Shown: positions 27,679 through 36,729 of the stretch, one piece after another
How the letters are laid out: every line of letters starts with the position of its first letter
Numbering within the stretch: the stretch's first letter is position 1
Origin: Xanthomonas massiliensis
Lineage (GTDB): Bacteria; Pseudomonadota; Gammaproteobacteria; Xanthomonadales; Xanthomonadaceae
Direction of reading: 5' to 3'
DNA: 64,000 bases
Assembly (NCBI RefSeq): GCF_900018785.1
Contig: NZ_FCOY01000006.1
Location: 310,001 to 374,000 of the forward strand
Notes under the pieces: generated by a model
What the model saw: the letters and a program-made list of their open reading frames with translations, nothing else
Databases searched by the model: none
Told to the model about the DNA's origin: nothing
Position numbers and translations under genes: made by a program

Positions 27679-30645
27679 TTACCAGTCGTATTGCACCTGG
27701 ATACGCGCGTAGCGCGGCGTGGTGTAGTACTTTCCTACCTTGTAGTTGTTGTAGATGTAACCGTAGGTGGTGTTGTCAGTCTGCTCGTAGACTTGTAACG
27801 GCTTGACATTATTGAAGATATTCAAGACCGATAGCTGCACACTCAGGCCATTGAGCCAAGATGGACGATAGACCGCATTGGCGCTCAGGTTGTAGGTCCA
27901 AGGCGTGCGTCCAGCGGTGCCGAGCTTGGCAATCTCGCCATTGCAGTAGTGGAAAGTGCCGCCATAGCCATATTCTGTGTCGAAGGTCCCGGTGCCGCCG
28001 CCGTAACAGCTGATCGGTGAACCCGACTGGACCTGCAGGTCCAGGCCAACCTGCCACTCGGGCGAGAACTTGTAGGCCCCGTAGGCCTTCAGGCTATGGC
28101 GGTGGTCATTAAACAGGTAGCCATCAGAGCCGTACATGATTTCGGCGAAGTCGAAGTCCGAAGTTGTGCCGGTGTCGTCTTGTCCGTTGGTGCTCTTGAC
28201 AAGACCCTCGTAGTTGCCGTTGAGCTTCGACCAAGTGTAATTGATGCTCGCTTGCCACTTATCGGTCTGCTTGTCGGCGCTAAGCGTGATGGCCTTATAG
28301 TAGCGCTTGGCCTTCGGACCCAATTCGCTGGCCGGCACGGTGATCGTGTCGGCAGTACCGTCGCCGTCCACATCCATCGTTACCGTCAGACTGCTGCCGG
28401 GGTTATACAACCAGCAGCCGGGAAGGTTGCCGGGGACGGTCCATTCGTCGTCCCAGTTGGATAGGTCGTAACCGGCAGCGGTGGCAGCGTTGTAGATTGC
28501 ACGTGAATCGCAAGTATCGTCGATCACGTTGTTGATGCGACGATACGTGCCCTTAATACCTAATGTCCAGGCATCGAGAAAATCACGGTCTGAGGTGGTC
28601 TTGTATTGATAGCCAAGGATTGCCTCGTCTTGCGTGTAGGGTTTTAGCCCCTTGCTGGCCACGGCCTTAGCATCAGGCACGGTGCCGTTTTCACCGTTAT
28701 AGACCGAATCATAGGCGCCGTTGGCAAACGAGCCGGTTACGTTGGGAACACCGGTAACGGAGTCTACGCCGCTGTAGGTGTAGTAGTTGACGGTGTAGTA
28801 CGAAGCACTTGCAGCACGCAGGGCAACGTTTGCGGCAATAGGCAGGGAATAACGCCCCAGCGATCCGAACAGCTTACTGTCGCCATTGCCGGACAGATCC
28901 CATGAGAACCCTACACGGGGCTGCCAGATGTTGTCCTGCTTGACGAAGGTGATGCCGCTGGAGTTCTTGTTGTTGAACGAGTCGTTGCGGATGCCGTAGT
29001 ACAGCATGAAGTTGTCGGTGATCTGCCAGTGGTCGTCGATGTACCAGGACTTCTGCTTGATCTCTACGCTGCCGCCGGTGCGGTAGTTGATGAGGTAGGT
29101 GTAGGTAGGGCGGATCACCCAGTAGGCGCCGGCCGAGTAGGACTCGCCCTGCTTGGACTTCCAGGTCTCGTCGCTGTAGCCGAAGCTGATCTTGTGGTCG
29201 CCCAGCTGCCATTCGAAATCGAGCTTGCCGCCGTCGCGTTCGTTGTGGCCCCCGTAGATTCCCACACTGCTGGTGACGGCACAGCCGAGCTGCGAACCGG
29301 TCACGTACGAGTACACATACGGGCAGGCGCCTGCGGCACCGTTGATGTCGCCGTCGTAGTAGCTTTCGACGCCGTCGGGGCTGATGGTGAACTGCGAACT
29401 GCGGTTGCGCATCTGGCCGTACTGCAGCGTGGCCGTCAGGTTGTCCGTCAGGTTGCTGGTCCACTTGAAGATGTCGGTCTGGCCACCGCTCTTGCCGACC
29501 AGCTGGCCCAGGTACTGGGTCTTGGATACGTCGTTGGTATCCAGGTTGTAGTTGGCAGTGTAGTAGTTGTAGGCGTAGCGGCTGTGGTTGCGGAAGCCGG
29601 TGTACTCGAGGTGGTTCCAGTCGTTGAGGTACCAGTCGAGCTTGAGCAGCTGGTAGGGCGTCTTGCCAGCATAATCGTAGGCGGACGTAGAGGTGGACGT
29701 GTCGCTGGTACTGGAACGGCCGCCATACGAGGTGGTGTGGCTGTCGGTGAACTGCCCCAGTGCGAACACGAACAATTTGTCCGGGATCAGCGGACCACCT
29801 ACCCAGGCCGAATAGACGTTGGACGCGCTGTAGTTGTTTTCGTAATTGCGGAAGATCTCGCCGTCATTGCGGTAGACCTTACCCACGTTGTCGCTGAGCG
29901 AATCGGGGGCGCCAGTCCAGCTGAAACCGCCCTTCCACTCGTTGGTGCCCCGCTTGATGTTGACGCTTGTCACGCCACCGGTGGAGAAACCGTACTTGGC
30001 ACCATAACCGCCGGTCTGGATATCGAGCTGGTCGATCGCCTGATAAGGAACCTGGGAAAACGACAGGCTGTCATACAGGTTGGTGACGTTGAAGCCATCG
30101 ACGTAGTAGCTATTCTCGGCGGCGGAAGCACCACCGAAGGAGGCATTGCCGAAATAGCCGCTGCTGGCCACGGTGCCGGGCGTCAACAACGAAACCGAGG
30201 TGATGTCGCGCGGGATCGGCAGCTCGTTCAGCTGGGTGGCAGTGAAGGTGGTGCGCGATTCCACGCTGCTCAGGTCGATGGCGTTCGGACCGCCGGTGCC
30301 CCTGACCACGATCCTGTCCAGACTCGTGGCCTCGGCGAAATTGGCCGATGTCGCCTGGCCGGCGACCACGTTCACGGTGGCGGTGTGGCCGCCTACGGTC
30401 ACCTCGTACTGGCCGATCGGCAGGGCGGGAACGCGGAAGCGACCATCGTTGCCTACGGTGGTCTCGCGGGTCACGCCGGAGCTCAGGCTCTTGATGACGG
30501 CCTTCTGTCCGGCCTCGCTGCTGCTGACGCTGCCGATGATGTCGCCCGACGTGCTCTGTGCCCAGGCAGCGCCTTGCGATAGGCAGGTACCCAGCATCAG
30601 GGCCAGCGCGCTGCGCTTTAGGAGGATGTTGCGTGGTTGCTTCAT
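27679..30645 (-). CDS. TonB-dependent receptor, Oar-like with N-terminal carboxypeptidase-regulatory-like domain
   Basis: The 988-residue outer-membrane receptor has a signal peptide (about 29 residues, ending GAAWA), an Ig-like regulatory domain (about 30-105, DGRFRVPALPIGQYEVTVGG), a plug domain, and a C-terminal beta barrel ending in an aromatic residue (ARIQVQYDW). Such receptors bring in large substrates using TonB energy; the substrate here is unknown. ATG 30645 is preferred since it starts a proper signal peptide with AAGGGG about 12 bases upstream. The gene is clearly less G+C-rich than its neighbours (two sampled 60-base lines in the 3' part are 45-48% G+C), suggesting recent transfer or a different selective regime. 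Confidence 0.92.
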   Translation of the reverse strand: MKQPRNILLKRSALALMLGTCLSQGAAWAQSTSGDIIGSVSSSEAGQKAVIKSLSSGVTRETTVGNDGRFRVPALPIGQYEVTVGGHTATVNVVAGQATSANFAEATSLDRIVVRGTGGPNAIDLSSVESRTTFTATQLNELPIPRDITSVSLLTPGTVASSGYFGNASFGGASAAENSYYVDGFNVTNLYDSLSFSQVPYQAIDQLDIQTGGYGAKYGFSTGGVTSVNIKRGTNEWKGGFSWTGAPDSLSDNVGKVYRNDGEIFRNYENNYSASNVYSAWVGGPLIPDKLFVFALGQFTDSHTTSYGGRSSTSDTSTSTSAYDYAGKTPYQLLKLDWYLNDWNHLEYTGFRNHSRYAYNYYTANYNLDTNDVSKTQYLGQLVGKSGGQTDIFKWTSNLTDNLTATLQYGQMRNRSSQFTISPDGVESYYDGDINGAAGACPYVYSYVTGSQLGCAVTSSVGIYGGHNERDGGKLDFEWQLGDHKISFGYSDETWKSKQGESYSAGAYWVIRPTYTYLINYRTGGSVEIKQKSWYIDDHWQITDNFMLYYGIRNDSFNNKNSSGITFVKQDNIWQPRVGFSWDLSGNGDSKLFGSLGRYSLPIAANVALRAASASYYTVNYYTYSGVDSVTGVPNVTGSFANGAYDSVYNGENGTVPDAKAVASKGLKPYTQDEAILGYQYKTTSDRDFLDAWTLGIKGTYRRINNVIDDTCDSRAIYNAATAAGYDLSNWDDEWTVPGNLPGCWLYNPGSSLTVTMDVDGDGTADTITVPASELGPKAKRYYKAITLSADKQTDKWQASINYTWSKLNGNYEGLVKSTNGQDDTGTTSDFDFAEIMYGSDGYLFNDHRHSLKAYGAYKFSPEWQVGLDLQVQSGSPISCYGGGTGTFDTEYGYGGTFHYCNGEIAKLGTAGRTPWTYNLSANAVYRPSWLNGLSVQLSVLNIFNNVKPLQVYEQTDNTTYGYIYNNYKVGKYYTTPRYARIQVQYDW

Positions 30646-30925
30646 GTGGACTGAGTCCCCTTGTCGATACTCGAAGGAGACCATGCTTCCGCAGGGGAAG
30701 GCATGGCGCTGTGGGTCGACCGGAGATGAAGCCGGTCTGAGCGCGAAGTTAACGAAGTGTTACGTCAGGCTATTGCCGTCATGTGCACCATTGCGTGCGG
30801 GCATTGTCATTGGCATGAAATGTGTCTATGCCGTGACAATCAGTAGAAGTGTCGCGTGTGATATCCGATTCGCGTGGAGGATGGGCATCTCCTCGCTCGG
30901 TGATGACCGGATGTAGCTTTGCGGC

Positions 30926-30960
30926 GATCGCCGATCGCCGATCGCCGATCGCCGATCGGC
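30926..30960. repeat. Tandem repeat, 7-bp unit GATCGCC, about five copies
   Basis: Four exact copies of GATCGCC (30926-30953) are followed by a fifth, GATCGGC (30954-30960). It is non-coding and a candidate variable-number repeat. Confidence 0.9.
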
Positions 30961-31010
30961 TTGCGGCGGCCTGGCCCTGATCATGGGGCTAGAGGACAAA
31001 GTGATTCTGC

Positions 31011-31032
31011 GGATATCCGTCTGTGGATATCC
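31011..31032. repeat. Duplicated 8-bp palindrome GGATATCC
   Basis: GGATATCC occurs at 31011-31018 and again at 31025-31032, with starts 14 bases apart. Each copy is a perfect palindrome. No adjacent gene explains them as operators, and the nearest start codons are over 350 bases away. Confidence 0.8.
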
Positions 31033-31419
31033 GGATGACGGTATTTGCCCGGCTCGCATAAGCCGGATTTCGTCGAAGTTCGGACCTGGCAATCAACTCG
31101 CCCGCGCCATCATGGGGATCGACGGGATTCCTTCTCCGGCAACGGCTGCGAGGGCCTTTGTGTCGGTGCGGCCCGTTCGCGTGGTCTCGGGTCGCTGCCG
31201 GGCCGGATTCGGGCCGGGCCGGGAACCGGCCTTGTTTCGTTGCCGGCCGTTGATCCATTGCTGGCCATGGATTGGGAGGAAATCCCCTGGGCTTGGCAAG
31301 GACGAAGGACTTCTCCTGGGCGCAGCAAGAGACCGAAGGTCACGTGCGAACGGTATCGTCGTGCGTCACGCCAGGAATCGCGTATCAGTCCACCGTCGTG
31401 TCATCTTTCCCGTTGGATC

Positions 31420-31483
31420 GAAACGCAGGAGACAGGAAACGCAGGAGACAGGAAACGCAGGAGACAGGAAACGCAGGAGACAG
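31420..31483. repeat. Tandem repeat, 16-bp unit, four exact copies
   Basis: The unit GAAACGCAGGAGACAG is repeated four times without a mismatch or spacer (31420-31483), then degenerates into GAGAAGAG. It is purine-rich on the plus strand. There are no spacers, so it is not a CRISPR array. Confidence 0.95.
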
Positions 31484-31760
31484 GAGAAGAGAAGCCGGAT
31501 CCACGGGGCCGGGTTCGAGCCAAGCGGACGGCAGGGCAGGCAATAGCGCCGTGTCGTGTCTGTTGGGGAAGTGGGGGGATGGTCAGTGCAGGCGCGACGG
31601 CAGATTGCCCGGTCCACTTCGGGTCGGGCCGACCTTGCGAGGTGCAGATGACCCAATCAGGGGCGGCCTTGCGGGAAGGCCGCAGGCCACTGACATGTCC
31701 GTGGCCTGGATCGCGAAATCGTGGCCACCCGGGCCAATGGCTGGCCGGATGGCCGGGCGA

Positions 31761-32297
31761 TCAGTCGATCGGCGCGCCGTAGCGCTCGATCGAATCGATC
31801 ATGACCTGCTTGGCCTCGGCGGCATTGCCCCAGCCGTCGAGCTTGACCCACTTGCCCTTCTCCAGGTCCTTGTAGTGCTCGAAGAAGTGGCCGATGCGGG
31901 CCAGCCAGTGCGGATCGACCTGGTCGATATCGGCGATCTGCGCGTAGTCCGGGTAGACCTTGGCCAGCGGGACCACGATCAGCTTCTCGTCGCTGCCCTT
32001 CTCGTCGCTCATGCGCAGCACGCCGACCGGGCGGCACTTGATCACCGAACCGGTGACCAGCGGCAGCGGCAGCAGCACCAGCGCATCGACCGGGTCGCCG
32101 TCGCCGCACAGGGTGTGCGGGATGTAGCCGTAGTTGGCCGGGTAGCGCATCGGGGTGGCCAGCACGCGATCGACGAAGATCGCGCTGCTGTCCTTGTCCA
32201 CCTCGTACTTGACCGGGTCGGAATCCTTCGGGATCTCGATGATGACGTTGACTTCGTCCGGCGGATTCTTGCCGGCGCTGACCAGCTCCAGTCCCAT
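31761..32297 (-). CDS. ppa: Inorganic pyrophosphatase
   Basis: This 178-residue family I soluble pyrophosphatase hydrolyses PPi to two phosphates in the cytoplasm and drives biosynthetic reactions forward. The signature DGDPVDALVLLPLP with its metal-binding Asp residues is present. So are the N-terminal VIIEIPKDSDPVKYEVDK and YPANYGYIPHTL blocks and the C-terminal HYKDLEKGKWVKLDGWG. The ATG at 32297 gives the standard family length. The gene is divergent from the secreted hypothetical protein at 32439. Confidence 0.97.
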   Translation of the reverse strand: MGLELVSAGKNPPDEVNVIIEIPKDSDPVKYEVDKDSSAIFVDRVLATPMRYPANYGYIPHTLCGDGDPVDALVLLPLPLVTGSVIKCRPVGVLRMSDEKGSDEKLIVVPLAKVYPDYAQIADIDQVDPHWLARIGHFFEHYKDLEKGKWVKLDGWGNAAEAKQVMIDSIERYGAPID

Positions 32298-32438
32298 GGG
32301 TGGGCTCCGATGCGTGAGGGTGGAAAGGACGGGCATTTTACCCGCAGGGCCCGGGCCGGCGCACCGCCGGCGGGGTTTGGCGCGGTGTTCAGGCGCCCGG
32401 TGCCAGCCTTGCCGCCAGATTCGGACAGGAGATCGCGC

Positions 32439-32951
32439 ATGTGGGGCAAATCGCTTGCAATGGCCGTCATGGCCCAGGCCGTGGTCGCCGCCGCCGTGGC
32501 GGCCGAGCCGGCACCCGAAATCCAGCGCCCGGTCGGGGCGGCGCAGGCGGTGGGCGCGGTGCACACCCTGCGCCAGATCCCCGAGGCCTGCGTGCGCCTG
32601 GAGGGTGTGTTCACCGGCGATGCGGCCGATCCGTACCGCTTCAATGCCGTACGGACCTCACCCACCTGCCAGCCGCGCGCCCGCTTCGTCGATGCCGCGC
32701 AGGCGCAGCCTTCGGTGGCGGCCGGCTGGAAGCTCAACGACCTGGTGCGCGTACCGGATGCCGCCTGTCCGGCGCGCATGGCGGTGGTGAAGGTGTGGCG
32801 CCGGCCGAAGGACAACCAGCAGGCGCCGGACGGCCAGGGCCAGACCCGGGTCTACCTGGAGCAGGCACGGCAGGCCGCCGCGGCCGGCAAGCTCGGCGAG
32901 GTGCCGCTCTATACCGCGCAGCTGGAGCTGCAGGGGCGCTGCGGCGGCTGA
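32439..32951 (+). CDS. Conserved secreted hypothetical protein
   Basis: The 170-residue protein has a Sec signal peptide (AMAVMAQAVVAAAVAAEP). I do not recognise the family. The mature part contains four Cys (in PEACVRLEG, SPTCQPRAR, DAACPARMA and QGRCGG), which could form two disulfides in the periplasm. ATG 32439 follows AGGAG at suitable spacing. It is followed 103 bases later by adk on the same strand and is divergent from ppa. Confidence 0.72.
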   Translation: MWGKSLAMAVMAQAVVAAAVAAEPAPEIQRPVGAAQAVGAVHTLRQIPEACVRLEGVFTGDAADPYRFNAVRTSPTCQPRARFVDAAQAQPSVAAGWKLNDLVRVPDAACPARMAVVKVWRRPKDNQQAPDGQGQTRVYLEQARQAAAAGKLGEVPLYTAQLELQGRCGG

Positions 32952-33054
32952 TCCGGCGGATGCGGTAAGCTGGACGGCAGCACGGCGGATGTGGACCGGT
33001 CGGTCCGGCGGTCCGCCGGATCGTTCACCCAGCACCATTTAAGGAGTCACGTCG

Positions 33055-33618
33055 ATGCGTTTGGTTCTGTTGGGGCCGCCCGGTTCGGGCAAGGGCACCC
33101 AGGCGGCACGCCTCAAGGAAAAACTGCAGGTTCCGCACATCTCCACCGGCGACCTGCTGCGCGCCGAAGTGGCCGCCGGCACCGCCCTGGGCCAGCAGGC
33201 CAAGGAAGTGATGGCGCGCGGGGACCTGGTGTCCGACGACATCCTGCTGGGCATGCTGGAGTCGCGCCTGGGGCGGGCGGACTGCGCCAACGGCTTCATC
33301 CTCGACGGCTACCCGCGCAACGTGGCCCAGGCCCATGCGCTGGACGGCCTGCTGGCCCGGCTGGGCCAGCCGCTGGACGCGGTGGTCCAGCTGGACGTGC
33401 CGACCGAGTTGCTGGTCGAGCGCATCGCCGGCCGTGCCAAGGCCGAGGGCCGTGCCGACGACAATCCGGAATCGGTGCGCAAGCGCCTGCAGGTCTACCA
33501 TGACGCCACCGAGCCGGTCAGCGGGTTCTATGCCGGGCGCGGCATCCTCACCCGCGTCGATGGCGTGGGCGAGCTGGACGAGGTGACCACCCGCATCCTG
33601 GCGGCGCTCAAGCACTGA
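33055..33618 (+). CDS. adk: Adenylate kinase, short form
   Basis: The 187-residue enzyme interconverts ATP + AMP with 2 ADP. It has the P-loop GPPGSGKGTQAARL (residues 7-20), the AMP-site HISTGDLLRAEV, and the signature FILDGYPRNVAQA with the catalytic Arg/Asp. The LID region is short (no four-Cys zinc finger), as in the 185-190-residue variant common to Xanthomonads. AAGGAG lies 8 bases upstream of the ATG. A strong stem-loop follows at 33651. Confidence 0.97.
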   Translation: MRLVLLGPPGSGKGTQAARLKEKLQVPHISTGDLLRAEVAAGTALGQQAKEVMARGDLVSDDILLGMLESRLGRADCANGFILDGYPRNVAQAHALDGLLARLGQPLDAVVQLDVPTELLVERIAGRAKAEGRADDNPESVRKRLQVYHDATEPVSGFYAGRGILTRVDGVGELDEVTTRILAALKH

Positions 33619-33650
33619 AGGCGGCGTGCCGGCGCTGCCGGCCGCGCAAA

Positions 33651-33683
33651 CACGAAGCCCCCGCCACTGGCGGGGGCTTCGTG
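33651..33683. terminator. Perfect 15-bp stem-loop downstream of adk
   Basis: Arms 33651-33665 and 33669-33683 are exactly complementary around a 3-base loop. It lies 33 bases after the adk stop. Only a weak T content follows (CCTCTC), but stem strength makes a terminator likely. Confidence 0.78.
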
Positions 33684-33920
33684 CCTCTCGGGGAGAAGAG
33701 ACGCCAGCCGGAGGGCTTGCTCAGGGCCCCGCAGCGTGAGCTGTCTGTGATTGGGGATGGGCCTCTTGGGGAGTAGGACCGGATCAGACGGCTGCGGCTG
33801 GCGGGGTCCATTCTCCGGGCAACGGGCCGATGGCCCTATCGGAGGTTCCCCCGCGTCGGGTAGGGGCGGGCCCTACACGACGGAAGCGTCGCCGGCGGCC
33901 GGATCGGCGACAATCGGCGC

Positions 33921-35324
33921 ATGAGCAAGATCCACATCCTCGGAATCGCCGGCACCTTCATGGGCGGCGTGGCGGCGCTGGCGCGCGAACTCGGCTGCGA
34001 GGTCGAAGGCAGCGACCAGGCGATCTACCCGCCGATGTCCACCCAGCTGGAAACCCTGGGCATCGCGCTGAAGCAGGGCTACCTGCCCGGCAATATCTCG
34101 GCCGACTGCGACGACGTCCTCGTCGGCAATGCGCTCTCGCGCGGCAACCCGGCGGTGGAGGCGGTGCTCGACGACGGCCGCCGCTACACCTCCGGCGCGC
34201 AGTGGCTGGCCGAGCGCGTGCTGCCCGGGCGCACCACCCTGGCGGTGGCCGGCACCCACGGCAAGACCACCACCACCACGCTGCTGACCTTCCTGCTGGA
34301 GACGGCCGGGCGCGCGCCGGGCTTCCTCGTCGGCGGCGTGCCGGAGGACTTCGGTGTGTCGGCGCGGCTCGGCGACGGCGCCGAGTTCGTGGTCGAGGCC
34401 GACGAGTACGACACCGCGTTCTTCGACAAGCGCAGCAAGTTCGTCCACTACCGGCCGAGGATCGCCATCCTCAACAACCTCGAATACGACCATGCCGACA
34501 TCTTCCCGGACGTGGCCGCGATCCAGCGCCAGTTCCACCACCTGGTGCGTACGGTGCCGGGCAATGGCCGGCTGATCGTCAACGGCGAGGACGCGCGCCT
34601 GGCCGAGGTGCTGGCGATGGGCTGCTGGACCCCGGTGGAGACCTTCGGCCTGGACGATGCCTCGGTGGCCCTCGCCCGCGCCGATGGCGGCGCCGGCTTC
34701 GACTGGAGCGCGCGCCTGCTGGACGCCGATGGCAGCGCGTTCGTCGTGCTGCATCGGGGCGTGGAACTCGGCACCGTGCGCTGGCCGCTGCTCGGCCGCC
34801 ACAGCGTGATGAACGGGCTGGCGGCGCTGGCCGCCGCGCACGCGGTGGGCGTGGAGCCGGCCGAGGTGATCACGGCGCTGGCGCGCTTCCACAGCGTCAA
34901 GCGGCGGCTGGAACTGGTTGGCCACCACGCCGGCATCGACGTGTACGACGACTTCGCCCATCACCCGACCGCGATCGCCACCACGCTGGCCGGCCTGCGC
35001 GCCAGGGTCGGTCCGGGGCGGCGCATCGTCGTGGCGATGGAGCCGCGCAGCAATTCCATGCGCCTGGGCGCGCACGCCGCCGCGCTGGCGCCGTCGCTGG
35101 ACCTGGCCGACGTGGTGGTGTTCCTGCATCGCCCCGAATTGGCCTGGGATGCCGACAAGGTGGTGGACGCGCTGCGCGGCGACGGTCATTCGGTGCCGAG
35201 CGTGGACGCGCTGCTGGCCGATCTGGGCCGCATCGTGATGCCCGGCGACGCGGTGGTGTTCATGTCCAACGGTGGCTTCGAGGGTGCGCCGCGGCGCTTC
35301 GTCGCGGCCTTGGCCTCGGCGTGA
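33921..35324 (+). CDS. mpl: UDP-N-acetylmuramate:L-alanyl-gamma-D-glutamyl-meso-diaminopimelate ligase
   Basis: This 467-residue Mur-ligase-family enzyme rejoins recycled murein tripeptide to UDP-MurNAc. It starts with the Mpl signature MSKIHILGIAGTFMGGVAAL, then has the ATP loop VAGTHGKTTTTTLL (near residue 110), EADEYDTAFFDKRSKFVHY, and DDFAHHPTAIATTL in the C-terminal domain. The GTFMGG motif separates Mpl from MurC (GIGGxGM). It is monocistronic: a terminator precedes it, and the ClC gene is convergent only 5 bases after its stop. Confidence 0.95.
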   Translation: MSKIHILGIAGTFMGGVAALARELGCEVEGSDQAIYPPMSTQLETLGIALKQGYLPGNISADCDDVLVGNALSRGNPAVEAVLDDGRRYTSGAQWLAERVLPGRTTLAVAGTHGKTTTTTLLTFLLETAGRAPGFLVGGVPEDFGVSARLGDGAEFVVEADEYDTAFFDKRSKFVHYRPRIAILNNLEYDHADIFPDVAAIQRQFHHLVRTVPGNGRLIVNGEDARLAEVLAMGCWTPVETFGLDDASVALARADGGAGFDWSARLLDADGSAFVVLHRGVELGTVRWPLLGRHSVMNGLAALAAAHAVGVEPAEVITALARFHSVKRRLELVGHHAGIDVYDDFAHHPTAIATTLAGLRARVGPGRRIVVAMEPRSNSMRLGAHAAALAPSLDLADVVVFLHRPELAWDADKVVDALRGDGHSVPSVDALLADLGRIVMPGDAVVFMSNGGFEGAPRRFVAALASA

Positions 35325-35329
35325 GGCCG

Positions 35330-36643
35330 TCAGTCGCGGCCTTGCCGCTCGTCGGGCGCTACCGCGCGGATGGCGGCCTCGGCCAGGTCCTGGTAGAGGT
35401 GAACGCCGAACAGACGCGCCACGGAGGCGGCGATCAGGCTGGCGCCGAGGATGGAGATGACCATCGCATGGCCATCGGTCATCTCGATCATGATCACGGC
35501 GGAAGTCAGCGGGGCCCGGGTCACCGCCGCCAGCATCGCCGCCATGCCGATGGCCATCAGCTTGATCGCCAGTCCCGGCGCGAAAAGCGGAACGAACCAG
35601 CTGCCGAGGCCCGCACCCATGGAAAGTGAGGGCGCGAAGATGCCGCCGGGCAGCCCGGTGGCGAAGGTGGCCAGCAGGCCCAACCACTTCATCGGCAGGT
35701 AGTACCAGGGCAGGGCGCGACCGGAATCGATCGCCGCGCTGGTGATCTCGGCACCGGATCCGTGGATCGGCGCCACCAGTCCGGCCAGGGCGATCACCAG
35801 GCCACAGGCGCCCACGAACAGGTAGGGATGACGGTGACGCCAGGCCGCGACCGGCGCGGGCATCCATCGGCCGATGTGGACGCACGCCCAGGCGAAGGCC
35901 CCCCCCACCAGGCCGGCGCTGATGCCGATCAACAGCATCGGTGCCACGACGGAGCCGCTGAAGCCCGAGACCCTGATCCGGCCGAAATACAGGTAATCGC
36001 CCTGAAGCGCCAGCGCCACCACGCCGGCGAGGATGACCGCGCCGATCACCTTGCCGGAGGTGTGTTCCTCCACCGAGCGCGCCATTTCCTCGAAGGCGAA
36101 CACGATTCCGCCCAGCGGGGTGTTGAAGGCAGCAGCAATGCCGGCCGCGCCACCGGCGAGGATCAACTGGCGGCGCAGCGCGGCCGAGTCGTCCCGTACG
36201 AAACGGCGCATGCCATACATGATGCTGGCGCCGATCTGCACGGTGGGGCCTTCGCGGCCAAGCACGAAGCCGCTGGCCAGTCCTCCGACGATACCGATGA
36301 ACTTGGCCATCGCGATGCGCGCCGACAGCAATCGACCTACCGATGTCGGCCTGTCGGCCAGCATCAGTCCCGCCTTGGCCTGGGGAATGCCGCTGCCTTC
36401 CGCGCCGCGCCCAAGCCGGCGCATCATCCACAATACGGCCATGCCTCCCAGCGGCACCAGCAGCAGCGGGCTCCATCGGTAGCGGGCCTGCAGCGACAGG
36501 AAGCCCGCCGACGCCCAGCTAGAGGCCTGCGCCAGCAGGACCGCCACCAGCCCCACCGCGGCCGCGCCGCTCCATAGCACAAGGGTCACGCGAGTGCGGC
36601 CGGCGAACGCGCGCGGCAGGGCGGACAACCGGTGTCGGAGCAT
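35330..36643 (-). CDS. ClC-family chloride channel or H+/Cl- antiporter
   Basis: This 437-residue inner-membrane protein has the three ClC selectivity motifs in order: GSGIPQAK, GREGPTVQIG with the gating Glu, and GGIFAPSLSMGAGLG. An FAFEEM segment places a Glu where the bacterial antiporter has its internal proton Glu, favouring 2Cl-/H+ exchange over a passive channel. There is no C-terminal CBS domain. Bacterial homologues support acid resistance and charge balance. The gene ends 5 bases from the convergent mpl stop and is divergent from the LON-domain gene. Confidence 0.92.
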   Translation of the reverse strand: MLRHRLSALPRAFAGRTRVTLVLWSGAAAVGLVAVLLAQASSWASAGFLSLQARYRWSPLLLVPLGGMAVLWMMRRLGRGAEGSGIPQAKAGLMLADRPTSVGRLLSARIAMAKFIGIVGGLASGFVLGREGPTVQIGASIMYGMRRFVRDDSAALRRQLILAGGAAGIAAAFNTPLGGIVFAFEEMARSVEEHTSGKVIGAVILAGVVALALQGDYLYFGRIRVSGFSGSVVAPMLLIGISAGLVGGAFAWACVHIGRWMPAPVAAWRHRHPYLFVGACGLVIALAGLVAPIHGSGAEITSAAIDSGRALPWYYLPMKWLGLLATFATGLPGGIFAPSLSMGAGLGSWFVPLFAPGLAIKLMAIGMAAMLAAVTRAPLTSAVIMIEMTDGHAMVISILGASLIAASVARLFGVHLYQDLAEAAIRAVAPDERQGRD

Positions 36644-36729
36644 GGCGGGGTCGTGGCGGAGTCGGGTCGTTCAGTGTAGCGCCTGGCCCGGAATCGACCC
36701 TGCCGGCCGCGTTGTGCGAGCATGACGCG

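Larger units (their letters stand above)
30646..31760. other. Long non-coding tract with short tandem repeats
   Basis: About 1.1 kb separates the TonB receptor start from ppa. Frames here lack any recognisable domain and run through repeats, so I call no gene. Contents are the receptor's upstream region, a 7-base tandem repeat, a duplicated palindrome, a 16-base tandem repeat (each listed separately), and a hairpin at 31663-31683 (8-bp stem, 5-base loop, no T-tract) that could close the ppa transcript. Confidence 0.6.

Noticed and set aside
31420-31483. Regular repeats suggesting a CRISPR array
   Set aside because: Units are contiguous 16-mers with no spacers and no cas genes nearby, so this is a simple tandem repeat.
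31663-31683. Hairpin before ppa considered as a tRNA-like or strong terminator element
   Set aside because: Only one 8-bp stem is present, with no cloverleaf and no T-tract; noted in the intergenic entry instead.
30983-31782. Plus-strand frames in the tract before ppa, considered as genes or gene remnants
   Set aside because: They translate the tandem repeats into Arg/Gln/Glu strings, show no family motif and have no ribosome-binding site; no transposase similarity was seen.
33857-33865. CGGGTAGGG near mpl as a further LAL-regulator box
   Set aside because: It is a single inverted copy without a partner 19 bp away, in front of a housekeeping gene, so it is likely chance.
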